64,000 nucleotides of DNA, taken from Heliocidaris erythrogramma. Taxonomy: Eukaryota > Echinodermata > Echinoidea > Camarodonta > Echinometridae. The stretch is taken from the NCBI GenBank assembly GCA_025617745.1, contig CM046855.1, forward strand, positions 42,913,663-42,977,662, in the 5' to 3' direction. Below, one piece after another: positions 46,218 through 55,959 of this stretch (position 1 is the stretch's first letter; each line of letters begins with the position of its first letter). Made by a program: the position numbers and the translations under genes. Below the pieces are notes generated by a model, which did no database searches, was not told where the DNA came from, and was given only the letters and a program-made list of their open reading frames with translations.

Positions 46218-46738
46218 TACCTCCGCCAAGCGAAGTTTGAAGGGGGTATATATAGGAATCGACGGTTGGGCAGTCGGTCGGGCGGTCGGTCGGGCGGTCG
46301 GTCCGTTGCAAATCTTGAGGATCGAACTACTTTCTCAGTTTTCGACCAAAGCTCATGAAATCTGGTACACACATTGGTCTCGGTGGGAAGATGTGCAAGA
46401 CATATTTTTCGGACGAGTCGGAATCTTCGTTGCCATGGTAACGGCATATTTACGGCAGAAAATCAAGGAAACACCTTGCGGATCAAACTACTTCCTCAGT
46501 TTTTGACCGAAAGTCGTGAAATTTGGTACACACATTGGTCTTAATTGGTGGGAAGATGTGCAAGACATATTTTTCGGATGAGTCGGAATCTGCGTTGCCA
46601 TGGTAACGGCATATTTATGGCAGAAAATCAAGGAAACACCTTGCGGATCGAACTACTTCCTCAGTTTTTGACCAAAAGTCAAGAAAGGCTGTTGTCATGG
46701 GGCGGGGGTATTTAATCATCTTCAGTGATATTTCTAGT
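46218..46738. mobile_element. TATACC-type dispersed element, second copy
   Basis: It begins ATACCTCCGCCAAGCGAAGT and ends TTCAGTGATATTTCTAGTT like the 27402-28241 copy, with fewer tandem units. It abuts the truncated zinc-finger copy, replacing that unit's upstream flank. Confidence 0.7.
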
Positions 46739-47003
46739 TTTGCATTGTTCATACTTCCCTCAAGACGTTCTCCGTTTGGACAACCCTCTACAGCGGTATC
46801 GGCAGAGAGAAAGCAAACCAACATCAAACAAGAACGTGATAGAAAAGACTATGGACAGGAGACTTTTCATTTGAGAGAAGAAAAACAAAGTGAATCATGC
46901 ACCACTTCAGAAGGTAGATGTGATTTCCAGATCAACTCCAGCTCAAGACACTGTGATGATGATGAATCTAATGTATATGATACTAAAAGTGGTGGATATT
47001 CAG

Positions 47004-47241
47004 GTGTCGTGGTCTAGTGGATACGTCACCGGACTGTGGATCTCGTGGTTCAGGTCCCGCCGCGGCACTAATGTCCTTTGGCAAGACATTAATCTACATT
47101 TGCCACTCTCCACCCAGGTGTAGTAAATTATGGCAGCTGGGCTAAAGCCAGGGTAATAATACTCCTTTGTAGGCACTTTGAGCGTCCCCTGGGATGGATA
47201 CTTGCGCAATATAAATGTGGCTATTATTAACATTATTCTGA
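47004..47241 (+). mobile_element. tRNA-derived SINE in zinc-finger unit (a)
   Basis: The head GTGTCGTGGTCTAGTGGATA contains an A box (TGGTCTAGTGG), and GTGGTTCAGGTCCC is B-box-like. The middle TTTGGCAAGACATTAATCTA and end TTGCGCAATATAAATGTGGC identify the same family as 42241-42512. It is flanked by TATTCAG and TATTCTG, an imperfect target duplication. Confidence 0.75.
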
Positions 47242-47254
47242 TAGAACATGCTCT

Positions 47255-47770
47255 ATCATTGCGCACCTACTCCGCCGGCGCTTGGAAAAGCATGATATTC
47301 GCGATGGAGTTGTCTACAAGATCCCATGTTCGACCTGTGACAAGGTTTATATTGGCGAGACTGGTAGACCCGTCGGGGAGCGCATGCATGAACATCGCCG
47401 GGATGTTCGCCTCGGACGCACTGACAGCTCGGCTGTTGCTGAGCATGCTTGGACTGCCGAGCACTATCCCGGCTGGGATAATATCAGTTGCGTTGCACAG
47501 GACAAGCACTGGTACACGCGCCGGGTGAAAGAAGCTATTCAAATCCGATTGCACTCGAATAACATTAACAGGGATAACGGCATTGACATCCCTAACGAAT
47601 GGTTATCTGCTATTCAGCGCCACGCAGCTAACCGGTTAGAACCGACACGGCAGGGAACAACGCCGCGCCCGGTGATTGGTCAACGGCAGCGACCAATCAC
47701 AGCGCCGACATGGCAGGGAACAATGCCGCGCCCGGTGATTGGTCAACGGCAGCGACCAATCACAGCGTGA
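47255..47770 (+). pseudogene. GIY-YIG endonuclease fragment of Penelope-like element
   Basis: The frame reads RRRLEKHDIRDGVVYKIPCS, then TCDKVYIGETGRPVGERMHE and HRRDVRLGRTDSSAVAEH. VVYKIPC…KVYIGETGR is the GIY-YIG core of Penelope-like retroelements; R of GERMHEH and E of AVAEH fit catalytic or conserved positions. The C-terminal part (HWYTRRVKEAIQIRLHSNNI) is also typical. The reverse transcriptase that should precede it is missing through 5' truncation, so this copy is dead. The frame ends at a TGA at 47768, running through the 63-base tandem units. Confidence 0.85.
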
Positions 47771-47934
47771 GTGGTCCGAGCGTACATCCGGCCGCTCCGG
47801 GCTATTTAAGACCCGCTCAGCGTGATCTCGGCTCATTGTCTATGACTAAGGCTAGCAGTATATAGCAGCCGAAACGTCAGACTTCCTACGTTTACGTTTG
47901 CACATCGTGAGACAACTGATTAACTCTCTTCAAT
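47255..47934 (+). mobile_element. Penelope-like element, 5'-truncated, 13-bp duplication
   Basis: TAGAACATGCTCT flanks it exactly (47242-47254 and 47935-47947). It contains the C-terminal GIY-YIG part of a Penelope-like protein, two tandem 63-base GC-rich units (CAGCGACCAATCACAGCG ends), and a 3' end with AGCAGCCGAAACGTCAGACT. A GCCGAAACGTC motif near the end is typical of these elements, whose terminal repeats carry hammerhead ribozyme motifs. A complete ribozyme core was not seen here. Confidence 0.8.
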
Positions 47935-48040
47935 TAGAACATGCTCTGTTGGAAAGGCTCATAGCTTTTCTTATTGTAACACGTACAGGAGGTTTATCTA
48001 TGGATCATCTTCCAATGCATAAAACAAAGCATACTGTTGA

Positions 48041-48268
<228 letters not shown>

Positions 48269-48426
48269 TGAGAATACACACTTCCAGTCCCACTTCTTTG
48301 TACATGTATTTTATTGTTTTTGAGCCCTGGTATAACAAGGTTTTTATATAAAGAGGTAATTTCTTTGGTCCCAAACAGGTTCCACTGTATTACACACTTA
48401 TCAATACTCTGAATATAATGAGAGAT

Positions 48427-49270
48427 CATGACGCAAAATCCTCGTTTGGAATACCTATACCCCAGTTTGTAATCTGCCTCTCCTCTCTTTGCCCAGCAGG
48501 AGGACATAAAGGCAAAGCTTTTAAGCACCTGTTTATTGACGCTGGCCTAATCTCACCAGCAGCTCATGGCCACAGGGAAACCCGTGCACGTGCATATATA
48601 CGGTGGACGGATCACCGAAAAACCGCCGACAGGACGCAGTACGTTCGCGATAGAAATTTAGTTTTGCACATATTTTATAATTAGATCAATTATGAGCCTT
48701 TTCGGATGAAAGATTAATAGATCCTATTTTTAAGCACAATTTCCAACAGAAATCCAATCCTGCTTGGACTGTACATCAACATACAAACTAATGACGATCG
48801 CAACTATAATATCATATCAATGAACGAGTAAAGGCATATTGCACGCATATGGCCTATGACTCATACTTCACCAGCTGACACGCTCAGCTCTCGGTTATAT
48901 TCATGTATTTTCCTTATTTCGGGGTCGATTTTTTTCGTTCGAATTTGAAAACCGATAACCATTGAATTTGTAAATAGAATATTCATTTGAAAACTTTATA
49001 AAAACTGGAGGAAATTGAGTTTACTCTGAATGGTCAACCACAGGTAGAGATCTCTATCATGCTCTTACGTAATGTGACAGCTGTTGCTGTCATTAAACCC
49101 TGGCTTGCCACGCGTCGATAGAAAGTTATCCCACCGTGGGGATTACTAGTAATATGTTTGGGAATGAAACCACCAGATTCTCAAATGAGCATTTTCGTAA
49201 TCGGGGTATAATCCCCCATTTTGGGCCATACAAAACGGGGGTTGCTTTCAAACGAGGGATTGACGGCATG
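48427..49270. mobile_element. 844-bp non-autonomous DNA element, GAT duplication
   Basis: The 3' flank of unit (b) reads GAGAGATTTTCTTCATAG without interruption (about 57632-57649), while unit (a) has 844 bases inserted after GAGAGAT, with GAT on both sides (48424-48426 and 49271-49273). The ends CATGACGCAAAATCCTCGTTT and, in complement, CATGCCGTCAATCCCTCGTT are imperfect inverted repeats. No transposase is visible. Superfamily uncertain. Confidence 0.75.
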
Positions 49271-49752
49271 GATTTTCTTCATAGTTTGAACTCAATAAAC
49301 AAAAGTATACATACTGGTGATAAGCACTCAGGGGTTAGTTAGAGCTTGACTTTTACATGTACACATATGTGCTACATGTATATATATATTTTTTTACACC
49401 ATATGAAAGGTAGATGTAGATTAGTAGATTTGATTCTTAGCAAGAAAGAAAGTGCTATGAAAAAGATGATCTTTTAATCTTCCGTGTCCTCAAAGCCAAA
49501 GCAGTGTTGCGTTTTTATTTTACTGCTTATGTTAAATACATAACATACACATTATTGTAATTGTGTCAATATTCATGCATATTCCATTGATGAAAAAGAT
49601 TATTCACTGCAACAGAGATTGACTTTAACTTCAGTACTCATTTTGCTATTCATCATCAATTGGTATTTTCAAAACATACAGTATCAAAGATATGTTCGCT
49701 GGTGTATGTAATGTCAAAACTGTCTAAATGACAAATTTACTGCAATAAATCA

Positions 49753-49905
49753 TGTATACCTACCTATTATGCCAGTAGTCTTGACTACGGGACCCCTTCG
49801 AGAATTTAACACAAATGAGTCACAATATTGTGCGCACCCCCCCATAATCCTATTGTCCCCTTCGCCACTCACGCGCGTCAACACGCCACGGCCATCTTCC
49901 TCTTT
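49753..49905. repeat. DIRS left inverted terminal repeat
   Basis: Runs from TATACCTACCTATTATGCCA to ACGGCCATCTTCCTCTTT and is complementary to 55633-55784 with few mismatches. Confidence 0.9.
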
Positions 49906-50325
49906 CTTGCTCGCCCCCGACGAGTTAGGATGTCTAGTCACAGCGCTCCTGAAATCAGGTCTTTTTAGTATCTTTTAGGCGCGCTTTTTCACATCTTTAA
50001 AGCACTTTTAGGTACCTACATTCTCTTAGATTATAGTACTTTGTGTTTTAGTAGTCACTCTTGCCGATTGCAAGGGATTTTTGATTCATTTTCTTGGCAT
50101 TTATTTTTCGCTTTCACGGTCAGCCCCACGTAGATATTTCTGTGTGTTTGCGGGTGTTTCCGTTTGTCACCGAGCCTTTGGGTTCGGTGTTTGTTCTTAC
50201 GGTTTTTGGCTGTGGAAATTTTTTGTGCGGATCTCCCAAATAAACTTTAGTTTTATTTACTGCATTCAGTTAAAGTATTTCTTATTTTGAAAAGTATACT
50301 TTATTGTCTGTTTTATTGCAGTGTT

Positions 50326-51003
50326 ATGAATTCGGAAGAAGAAGCAGTTAGGTCACGGAGACCTGCTTCTTCCGAAGAGTCGTCTAGCAAGACGACTCAT
50401 GGGGGAGGGAGGAGGGCTACGGGTAAGTTTCCTAGTGGTGTTTCCTTGCAGAGTTTGCCAGTCTCGGAGCTTGCGGCTTCGGGGCGGTTGGCGTTAACTG
50501 ATTCTGGATTGTCAACTCCGAGGCCCGTGGCTTCGGGGTGGGTGGCGTCAGATTCTAGTGGTTTGGATATCTCGAATCCAATCCCCCGGTCGTCAAGACC
50601 AGAAGGGGGGGCGGTTGTTTCCCGCACGGTAGCGTTCACTCGCTTAAATCCGTTAGGGGAGACGCGTCCCACTACTGCAGGGCAGCCCACGGGCTTAGTC
50701 CATGTTGGTCTGGGTTCACAAACCCTAGCCCCCGGCCGATGCCATATGGGGGAACGAGTACTTCCCAGGCTGTCTACATTGCCAGCTGATGGGAATGCTC
50801 GAGCTAACAATTATGGACGCTCTTCGGAGCAACAGGTGTTTTCACCTGAGTGCGTGACTACTAGTGCTCTCCTATTGCCGCTCCCTAGCGGTTCAATAGC
50901 GGGTTCACACGCCTTTAGTAGTCAACGGGCACATACCGAGTCATCTCGGTCTGCCCCCGCACTGGGTGCTTTTAGCATCTTCTTGCTCAGCCAATATGGG
51001 TAA
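50326..51003 (+). pseudogene. DIRS ORF1 (Gag-like), first segment
   Basis: ATG at 50326 (MNSEEEAVRSRRPASSEESS) opens a Ser/Gly/Pro-rich, disordered frame typical of the poorly conserved first protein of DIRS elements. It ends at a TAA at 51001. The next frame (from 50966) continues similar composition, so a frameshift in the 50966-51003 overlap probably splits one ORF. No catalytic motif. Confidence 0.5.
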
Positions 51004-51820
51004 TTTGTGCGAGACTTTGGGTTCATACCCTCAGCACACTACTCCCTTTGAGGGAGGTGAGCGTCCCTCCGCGAAGGGTTCGGTTCGTGTTTCCGAAGCG
51101 GCTTCGGGGATCCGAACGAATCCGAATAAGCGCTCTAAGAAAAGGGTTTCGGCTACGACTCTTGTCGAGCCAGCCAAGAAGAAGGCCAAGAAAAAGGCAA
51201 AAAGGGGCAAGGCTTTGCCGGCCTCTTGCCCGTCTGGCCTGGCTAACCCGGCTAGCTCCTCTCAAGCTGATATGTTCAGCATGATGCGGGCTTTCGCTCA
51301 GAATCAGGGTTGGTCCTTTGTACCGGGTACTTCAACCCTTGCTTCTGTCCCTATTCAGGGGTCTCACTTTGAGACTAATCAGCCTTTTGTGATTGAGTCA
51401 TCTTTGTCTGAGTCGGGTTCGCAGGTGCCTCCTATTCCCGCGGCCCTCGGGGCGCCGCCGGGCGAGGAGACTTTTGCTGAACCATGGGAGGCTCCGCCTG
51501 CTGCGTCCTTTGTTAGAGGTCCTTTTTCTCATTCCACTCGGGTGGAACCAGACTTACGGGCGGCCTATCAAGCTTCGGTTTCTGAATCGCTTGGGCAGGC
51601 GGAGCCTCAATCGCTCGCCCTGTGTGGGGTGGAAGCGATTGCTTTGTTGTCTAAATATCTCCCTGAATTTCAGTCAGCCCGCGCGCAGGGTTCGACTTCG
51701 CGTTGGTTCAGGCAGCAGGATTCCTCAGAGGGTATTTTTCTCGAGGAGGATTTCAAGCTGGAGTATGACCGCATTGAGGCTGCGCTGTTGGTTAAGCGTC
51801 CTGTTTCGGTTATTGGGTAA
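50966..51820 (+). pseudogene. DIRS ORF1 (Gag-like), second segment
   Basis: Contains a strongly basic patch (KRSKKRVSATTLVEPAKKKA, then KKKAKRGKALP), which looks like a nuclear-localisation or nucleic-acid-binding stretch, then a Ser/Pro-rich region and FKLEYDRIEAALLVKRPVSV. The frame closes at 51820 while the frame of 51393-52529 continues the protein (KAFAFGSQDQDSFFKAKTLS), so a single-base shift near 51800 is likely. Confidence 0.55.
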
Positions 51821-52529
51821 GGCCTTTGCCTTCGGTTCTCAGGATCAAGACAGCTTTTTCAAAGCTAAGACTCTTTCTCCGGAGATTTTAGAAGTTGGTC
51901 GTCGCTTGCGGGCGACTAATGCGCTAACCTCTGTTGCTTATAAGACGGAGGATAAGCTTTGGTTTAATGTTGAAAACCAGGTTAGGGCAGGTATGCGTTT
52001 GGCGGCTTTTCAAGGGTTTCTCTCCGACCTTAGGTCCAGGGCGGAGGAGTTGAACGTTACTGATGGTGACAAGCTGGTTATTGATGACTTACTGCATACT
52101 CTTTTTTGTTTGCAGTGGTCACAGCTTTCCACCGCAGCTGCTTCGGTTACGTTCCGTCGCAAGACCCCGGCTCTCTCGGCACTGGGTGTTAGAGAGTCGG
52201 GCATTGCTCAACCTCTCCGAGATGTCCCGTCTCGGGGTCCTTCGCTTTTCGGTGGTAAATTCGCTACGGTTTTTCAGAGAGAGATCGATGCGCGAAAGCA
52301 GATCTCGGATATGACTAAGCAGTTTCACACTCACTCTAAGTCGACGCGGGCCCCTGTCCGGCGGAGGCCTGCTGGTCCCGCTTCGGGTCAACACAGTCGT
52401 GTGTCTGGGGTCCCGCCTTCTGAGCCGCAGCCAGCTCCTTCTCGCGGGAGAGGGGGTCGTGGCAGGGGCTATTCGAGAGGTTCTCGTGGTAAGGCGACGG
52501 CTTCGCATAAGGCCAAGCCTAGGTTTTGA
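51800..52529 (+). pseudogene. DIRS ORF1 (Gag-like), C-terminal segment
   Basis: The frame encodes SPEILEVGRRLRATNALTSV, then VENQVRAGMRLAAFQGFLSD, a helical region characteristic of DIRS ORF1 proteins, and ends in an Arg/Gly-rich tail (PSRGRGGRGRGYSRGSRGK) suited to binding RNA. The upstream part of this frame (51393-51800) is an Arg/Leu-rich shadow of the second segment. Confidence 0.6.
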
Positions 52530-52539
52530 TGTTCTTCCC

Positions 52540-54462
52540 CGAGCGTTTGTTCTTCCAGTCATGGTAGGTGGCCGACTTCATTCCTTTCTCCCCGCTTGGG
52601 AGGCCATCTCCGGGGATGCGTTTGTTCTCTCCGTCGTGCGAGACGGATTCTTCATAGATCTTTCCGCTTCGCTCCCCGGAGGGGCTATAAGAATTCGGTC
52701 ACCTCCCATGTCTGCCCTGGCTCGATCTCATGCTTCAAAGGAGATCGAGTCTCTGTTGGAAAAGAGGGCTATAGAAAGGGTAAGAGACAGGCCGTCTCTT
52801 TCCCTTTCTCCAATTTTTGTTATTCCCAAGCGCTCGGGAAAACTTCGTTTGATACTGAACCTGAAAAGAATAAACAAATTCATTCCTCCAGTACATTTTC
52901 GGATGGAGACTCTCGCCTCCATTCTTCCGTTGATCAAGTGGAAGGACTACGTGGTCTCGATAGATCTCAAGGACGCGTATTTTTACATTCCCATTCATCG
53001 CGCTTCGCGCGATCTTCTGGGGTTCTCCTTCCTCTCAGAGACTTATCGTTTTCGCGCTCTTCCCTTCGGGCTGCGCCCGGCCCCTCGGGTTTTTACTCAA
53101 GTTGTAGCTGTGCTGGCGGCCTCTCTGAGGTGACGTGGCCTTCGGCTATTTTGTTACCTGGACGATTCTGGCTTCTTCTTGCGGAGTCGCGCGATCGTTT
53201 GCTAGACGAGACTTGTTTGCTCGTCACTCTTACTCAAGACTTAGGTTTCCTAATAAATTGGGAAAAGTCAGAGTTAGTTAGTTACTCGCAGCCCAGTTTT
53301 TCTGGGGGTGGTGTTAGACATACGGAATCAGTTGGCTCGGCCCAGTCGAGACAGGATTCTCACCATTGTCTCTGTGGCTCGCAAGCTCTTGCTGGCCAGA
53401 AGGGTCAAGGCCAGACAGTGGCTTCAGTTTCTAGGTTATCTAGCCAGTCTAGTCAATGTTCTAGAGGACTGCCGGCTCCTCATGAGACCTTTTCAGAGAC
53501 ATCTCAGGTTTTTCAAGCCGGGAAAAGACTCTCTTTTGGTCTGGATTCCAGTACCAGTAAGGATCAAGTCTCTTCTCTCTTGTTGGACGAGCGAGGAGTT
53601 TCTCGCGCGAGGCAGGTCCTTCAGTACCCCTCTCCCGTCGATCTCGGTTTCGATGGACGCCTCTCGGTTGGGGTGGGGAGGACACTGCAACGGCAGCACG
53701 GTTGCGGGGGATTGGTCTCATCTTGGGACTCTTCCCCATATCAATGTCCTGGAGTTTATGGCAGTTCTGTTGACCCTGCTCCATTTCAGAAGTCGACTTC
53801 TCAGTCGTTCGGTTCTGATCCTCACGGACAATATCAATCGGCAGGGAGGCACTCGTTCGGCTGCCCTGAATGCCCTAGCAGCTCAGCTGTGGAGGTGGTG
53901 TCGTCGCATGGCGATCACACCCGTGGCCTCTTTCATCCCCGGTCGGGAAAACCTCATTGCGGATTTTCTGTCTCGGGGCAGGTGTCTTCCATCAGAATGG
54001 ATGCTCCATCCGGAGCTCTTTTGCCGCATTCGCAGTTGCCTAGGTCCACTGGAAGTGGATCTATTTGCGTCGGTGCTATACCACCAGCTGCCGAAGTATT
54101 GCTCCCGTGTTCGCGATCAGGGAGCATGGGCTCTCGATGCTTTCTCCCTCAGCTGGGAGAACCTTCAAGGATTCGCCTTTCCTCCCTTCCAACTGATTCC
54201 GCGAGTCTTGCGGAAAATCAGGGAAGATCGGGCTCGGGTGATTGTGATAGCTCCCTTTTGGCCCAGGAGGAATTGGTTTCCGGAGCTAATGAGCCTCCTA
54301 AGGGCTCAACCGTTCCTTCTCCCGCTAAGAGCGGATCTGGTGTTGCAGCCCCTCTCGGGGATTCTTCACCACAGTCCGGAGTCCCTTCATTTGACTGCTT
54401 GGCCCCTGTCAGGGAATCTGCAAGACAGTCGGGTCTCTCTGATAGAGCCGCGGACTTTTTAA
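52540..54462 (+). pseudogene. DIRS RT-RNase H-methyltransferase-like ORF, broken
   Basis: RT motifs appear in order: IFVIPKRSGKLRLILNLKRI, VSIDLKDAYFYIPIH (motif A), FRALPFGLRPAPRVFTQ (motif B), and YLDD at 53155-53166. A TGA at 53131-53133 lies 7 codons before YLDD. The frame then shifts after YLDD (LLLAESRDRLLDET is one frame over) and returns near 53285. RNase H follows with SMDASRLGWGG, INVLEFMAVL, LILTDN and NLIADFLSR. After it comes DLFASVLYHQLPKYCSR…DAFSLSWENLQGFAFPPF, the region annotated as methyltransferase-like in DIRS elements. The stop is at 54460. Confidence 0.8.
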
Positions 54463-55430
54463 TGTCCAGTCGTAGGGTTTCTACGAGGGAAATTTACAAT
54501 TCCCGTCTCTCTGTCTTTTTCCTTTGGTGCAAAGAGAGAAATCAAACCCCTTCTAAGGCTCCTATTGGTTCAATTGCGGATTTCTTAATCTCGTTATTTG
54601 ACAAAGGGAGATCTATCTCTACTATCCGAGGCTACCGTTCGGCGATCGGGGCCATTCATTCGGGTTTCTCAGATGGTTCGGGGATTTCCAATTCCCCGCT
54701 GTTAAGTGGTTTGATTCGGTCGTTCTTTCTGAAACGACCTCCTTGTTCTAGGTTAGTGCCGTCTTGGAGTCTGCCTAAGGTCCTGGAGGCCTTGGCGAAA
54801 CCTCCTTTCGAACCGTTAGGTGAAGCTTTGCTTCATCATCTTACGGTTAAGACGCTCTTTTTGGTAGCTATTGCCTCTGGGCAGAGGCGCAGTACTCTTC
54901 ATGCTCTCTGCCTTACTCCTGGTCATGTTCGCTGGGAGAGAAAATGTGTTAGATTGATTCCTAAGGCTTCTTTTATTGCCAAGAATCAGACAGCTGCCTC
55001 TGGCCCTGTTGAGATTTTTCTTTGTCCGCTTTCTGGGTTTTCGTCAGTGCGCAAGGACAAAGTTTGGTGTCCTGTTAGGGCTCTCAAATGGTATATTGAT
55101 AAGACTTATCGTAAGGATGATCAGTTGTTCCTGATCACTAGAGAGCCTTTTTCTCCTGCTTTTCTTGATTCCATTTCTAGATGGATCGTCGAGGCTATTA
55201 GGGCTGCTGGCACAGAGGCTCTTTTATCCGACAGTAAGCCTCGTGCTCATGACACTCGTAGTGTCAGCACTTCTTGGGCTCTGTTTCAAGGTGTGGCGCT
55301 TGATGATATTTTGAAGGCTGCTTATTGGCGTTCGCCCAATTCCTTCATTTCTTGCTACCTTAGGGATGTTCCCGCAGGTGAGGCTATGTTTGCGTCAGCC
55401 ACCTTGAAGGCCGCTGTGTCTTCTTTGTAA
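54400..55430 (+). CDS. DIRS tyrosine recombinase
   Basis: This frame overlaps the end of the RT ORF, as is normal for DIRS. The N-terminal SAM-like core-binding half reads VSTREIYNSRLSVFFLWCKE and ISTIRGYRSAIGAIHSGF. The catalytic half has the first Arg in ASGQRRSTLHAL, a conserved basic region around FIAKNQTAASGPVEIF, H-x-x-R in AHDTRSVSTSWAL, and the Tyr nucleophile in NSFISCYLRDV. It would integrate the circular DNA copy at a short homologous core. The frame is open to TAA at 55428. The start codon is uncertain because the frame is open far upstream without conserved sequence. The domain itself appears intact. Confidence 0.85.
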
Positions 55431-55475
55431 TCTTCGGTGTAATCCTATTCCCTTCTGCTTTGAGTTGGCGCTGGT

Positions 55476-55572
55476 CTGGCATAATAGGTAGGTATATATG
55501 ATTTATTGCAGTAAATTTGTAAAATCAGCACTGATTTTCTTATTTACTATATAAATCTATATACCTACCTAT
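55476..55572. repeat. DIRS internal complementary region
   Basis: 55476-55520 is the complement of the element's left end (49731-49775), and 55515-55572 is the complement of its right end (55769-55826). The halves overlap in a single ATTTGT. It is therefore the complement of the circle junction and the template used to complete the ends. Confidence 0.85.
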
Positions 55573-55632
55573 GACCCTCCCTCCTTCTCCTCACCTTGCA
55601 AGCAACATGTTTCTACTTGGGGTTGCTCGCAA

Positions 55633-55784
55633 AAGAGGAAGATGGCCGTGGCGTGTTGACGCGCGTGAGTGGCGAAGGGGACAATAGGATTACGAGGGGT
55701 GCGCACAATATTGTGACTCATTTGTGTTAAATTCTCGAAGGGGTCCCGTAGTCAAGACTACTGGCATAATAGGTAGGTATATAG
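55633..55784. repeat. DIRS right inverted terminal repeat
   Basis: Complement of 49753-49905, from AAAGAGGAAGATGGCCGTGG to CATAATAGGTAGGTATA. Confidence 0.9.
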
Positions 55785-55959
55785 ATTTATATAGTAAATA
55801 AGAAAATCAGTGCTGATTTTACAAATCTGTATGAAAATTATTATTAAGATTTATTACGATAGTACACACAAATTTGCATGAGCATTCATTTATGATGATG
55901 AATATGTTATATAATGATTATATTGCATTGTTCATACTTCCATCTACTATTTTGGGCAG

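Larger units (their letters stand above)
49731..55826 (+). mobile_element. DIRS-type retrotransposon, 6.1 kb
   Basis: It has inverted terminal repeats (49753-49905 versus 55633-55784), an internal complementary region (55476-55572), and ORFs for a Gag-like protein, RT, RNase H, a methyltransferase-like region and a tyrosine recombinase, in that order, which defines DIRS elements. The ends share ACAAAT (49731-49736 and 55821-55826). The sibling boundary between units (b) and (c) (58083-58115) is the empty site with one ACAAAT. These elements replicate through a circle that the recombinase integrates without target duplication. RT and Gag-like frames are broken, so this copy is probably inactive. 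Confidence 0.9.

Noticed and set aside
52596-54300. The upstream 570 codons of the 944-residue frame ending at 55430
   Set aside because: Apart from a short frameshifted RT piece at about 53170-53285, this part is Ser-rich shadow sequence opposite the RT/RNase H frame. Conserved recombinase sequence begins only near 54400.
55914-55959. ATG at 55914 as the start of the zinc-finger protein
   Set aside because: It lies upstream of a strong TTTTGGGCAG acceptor shared with unit (c), and the first residues have no conserved meaning. Start from upstream exons is likelier.
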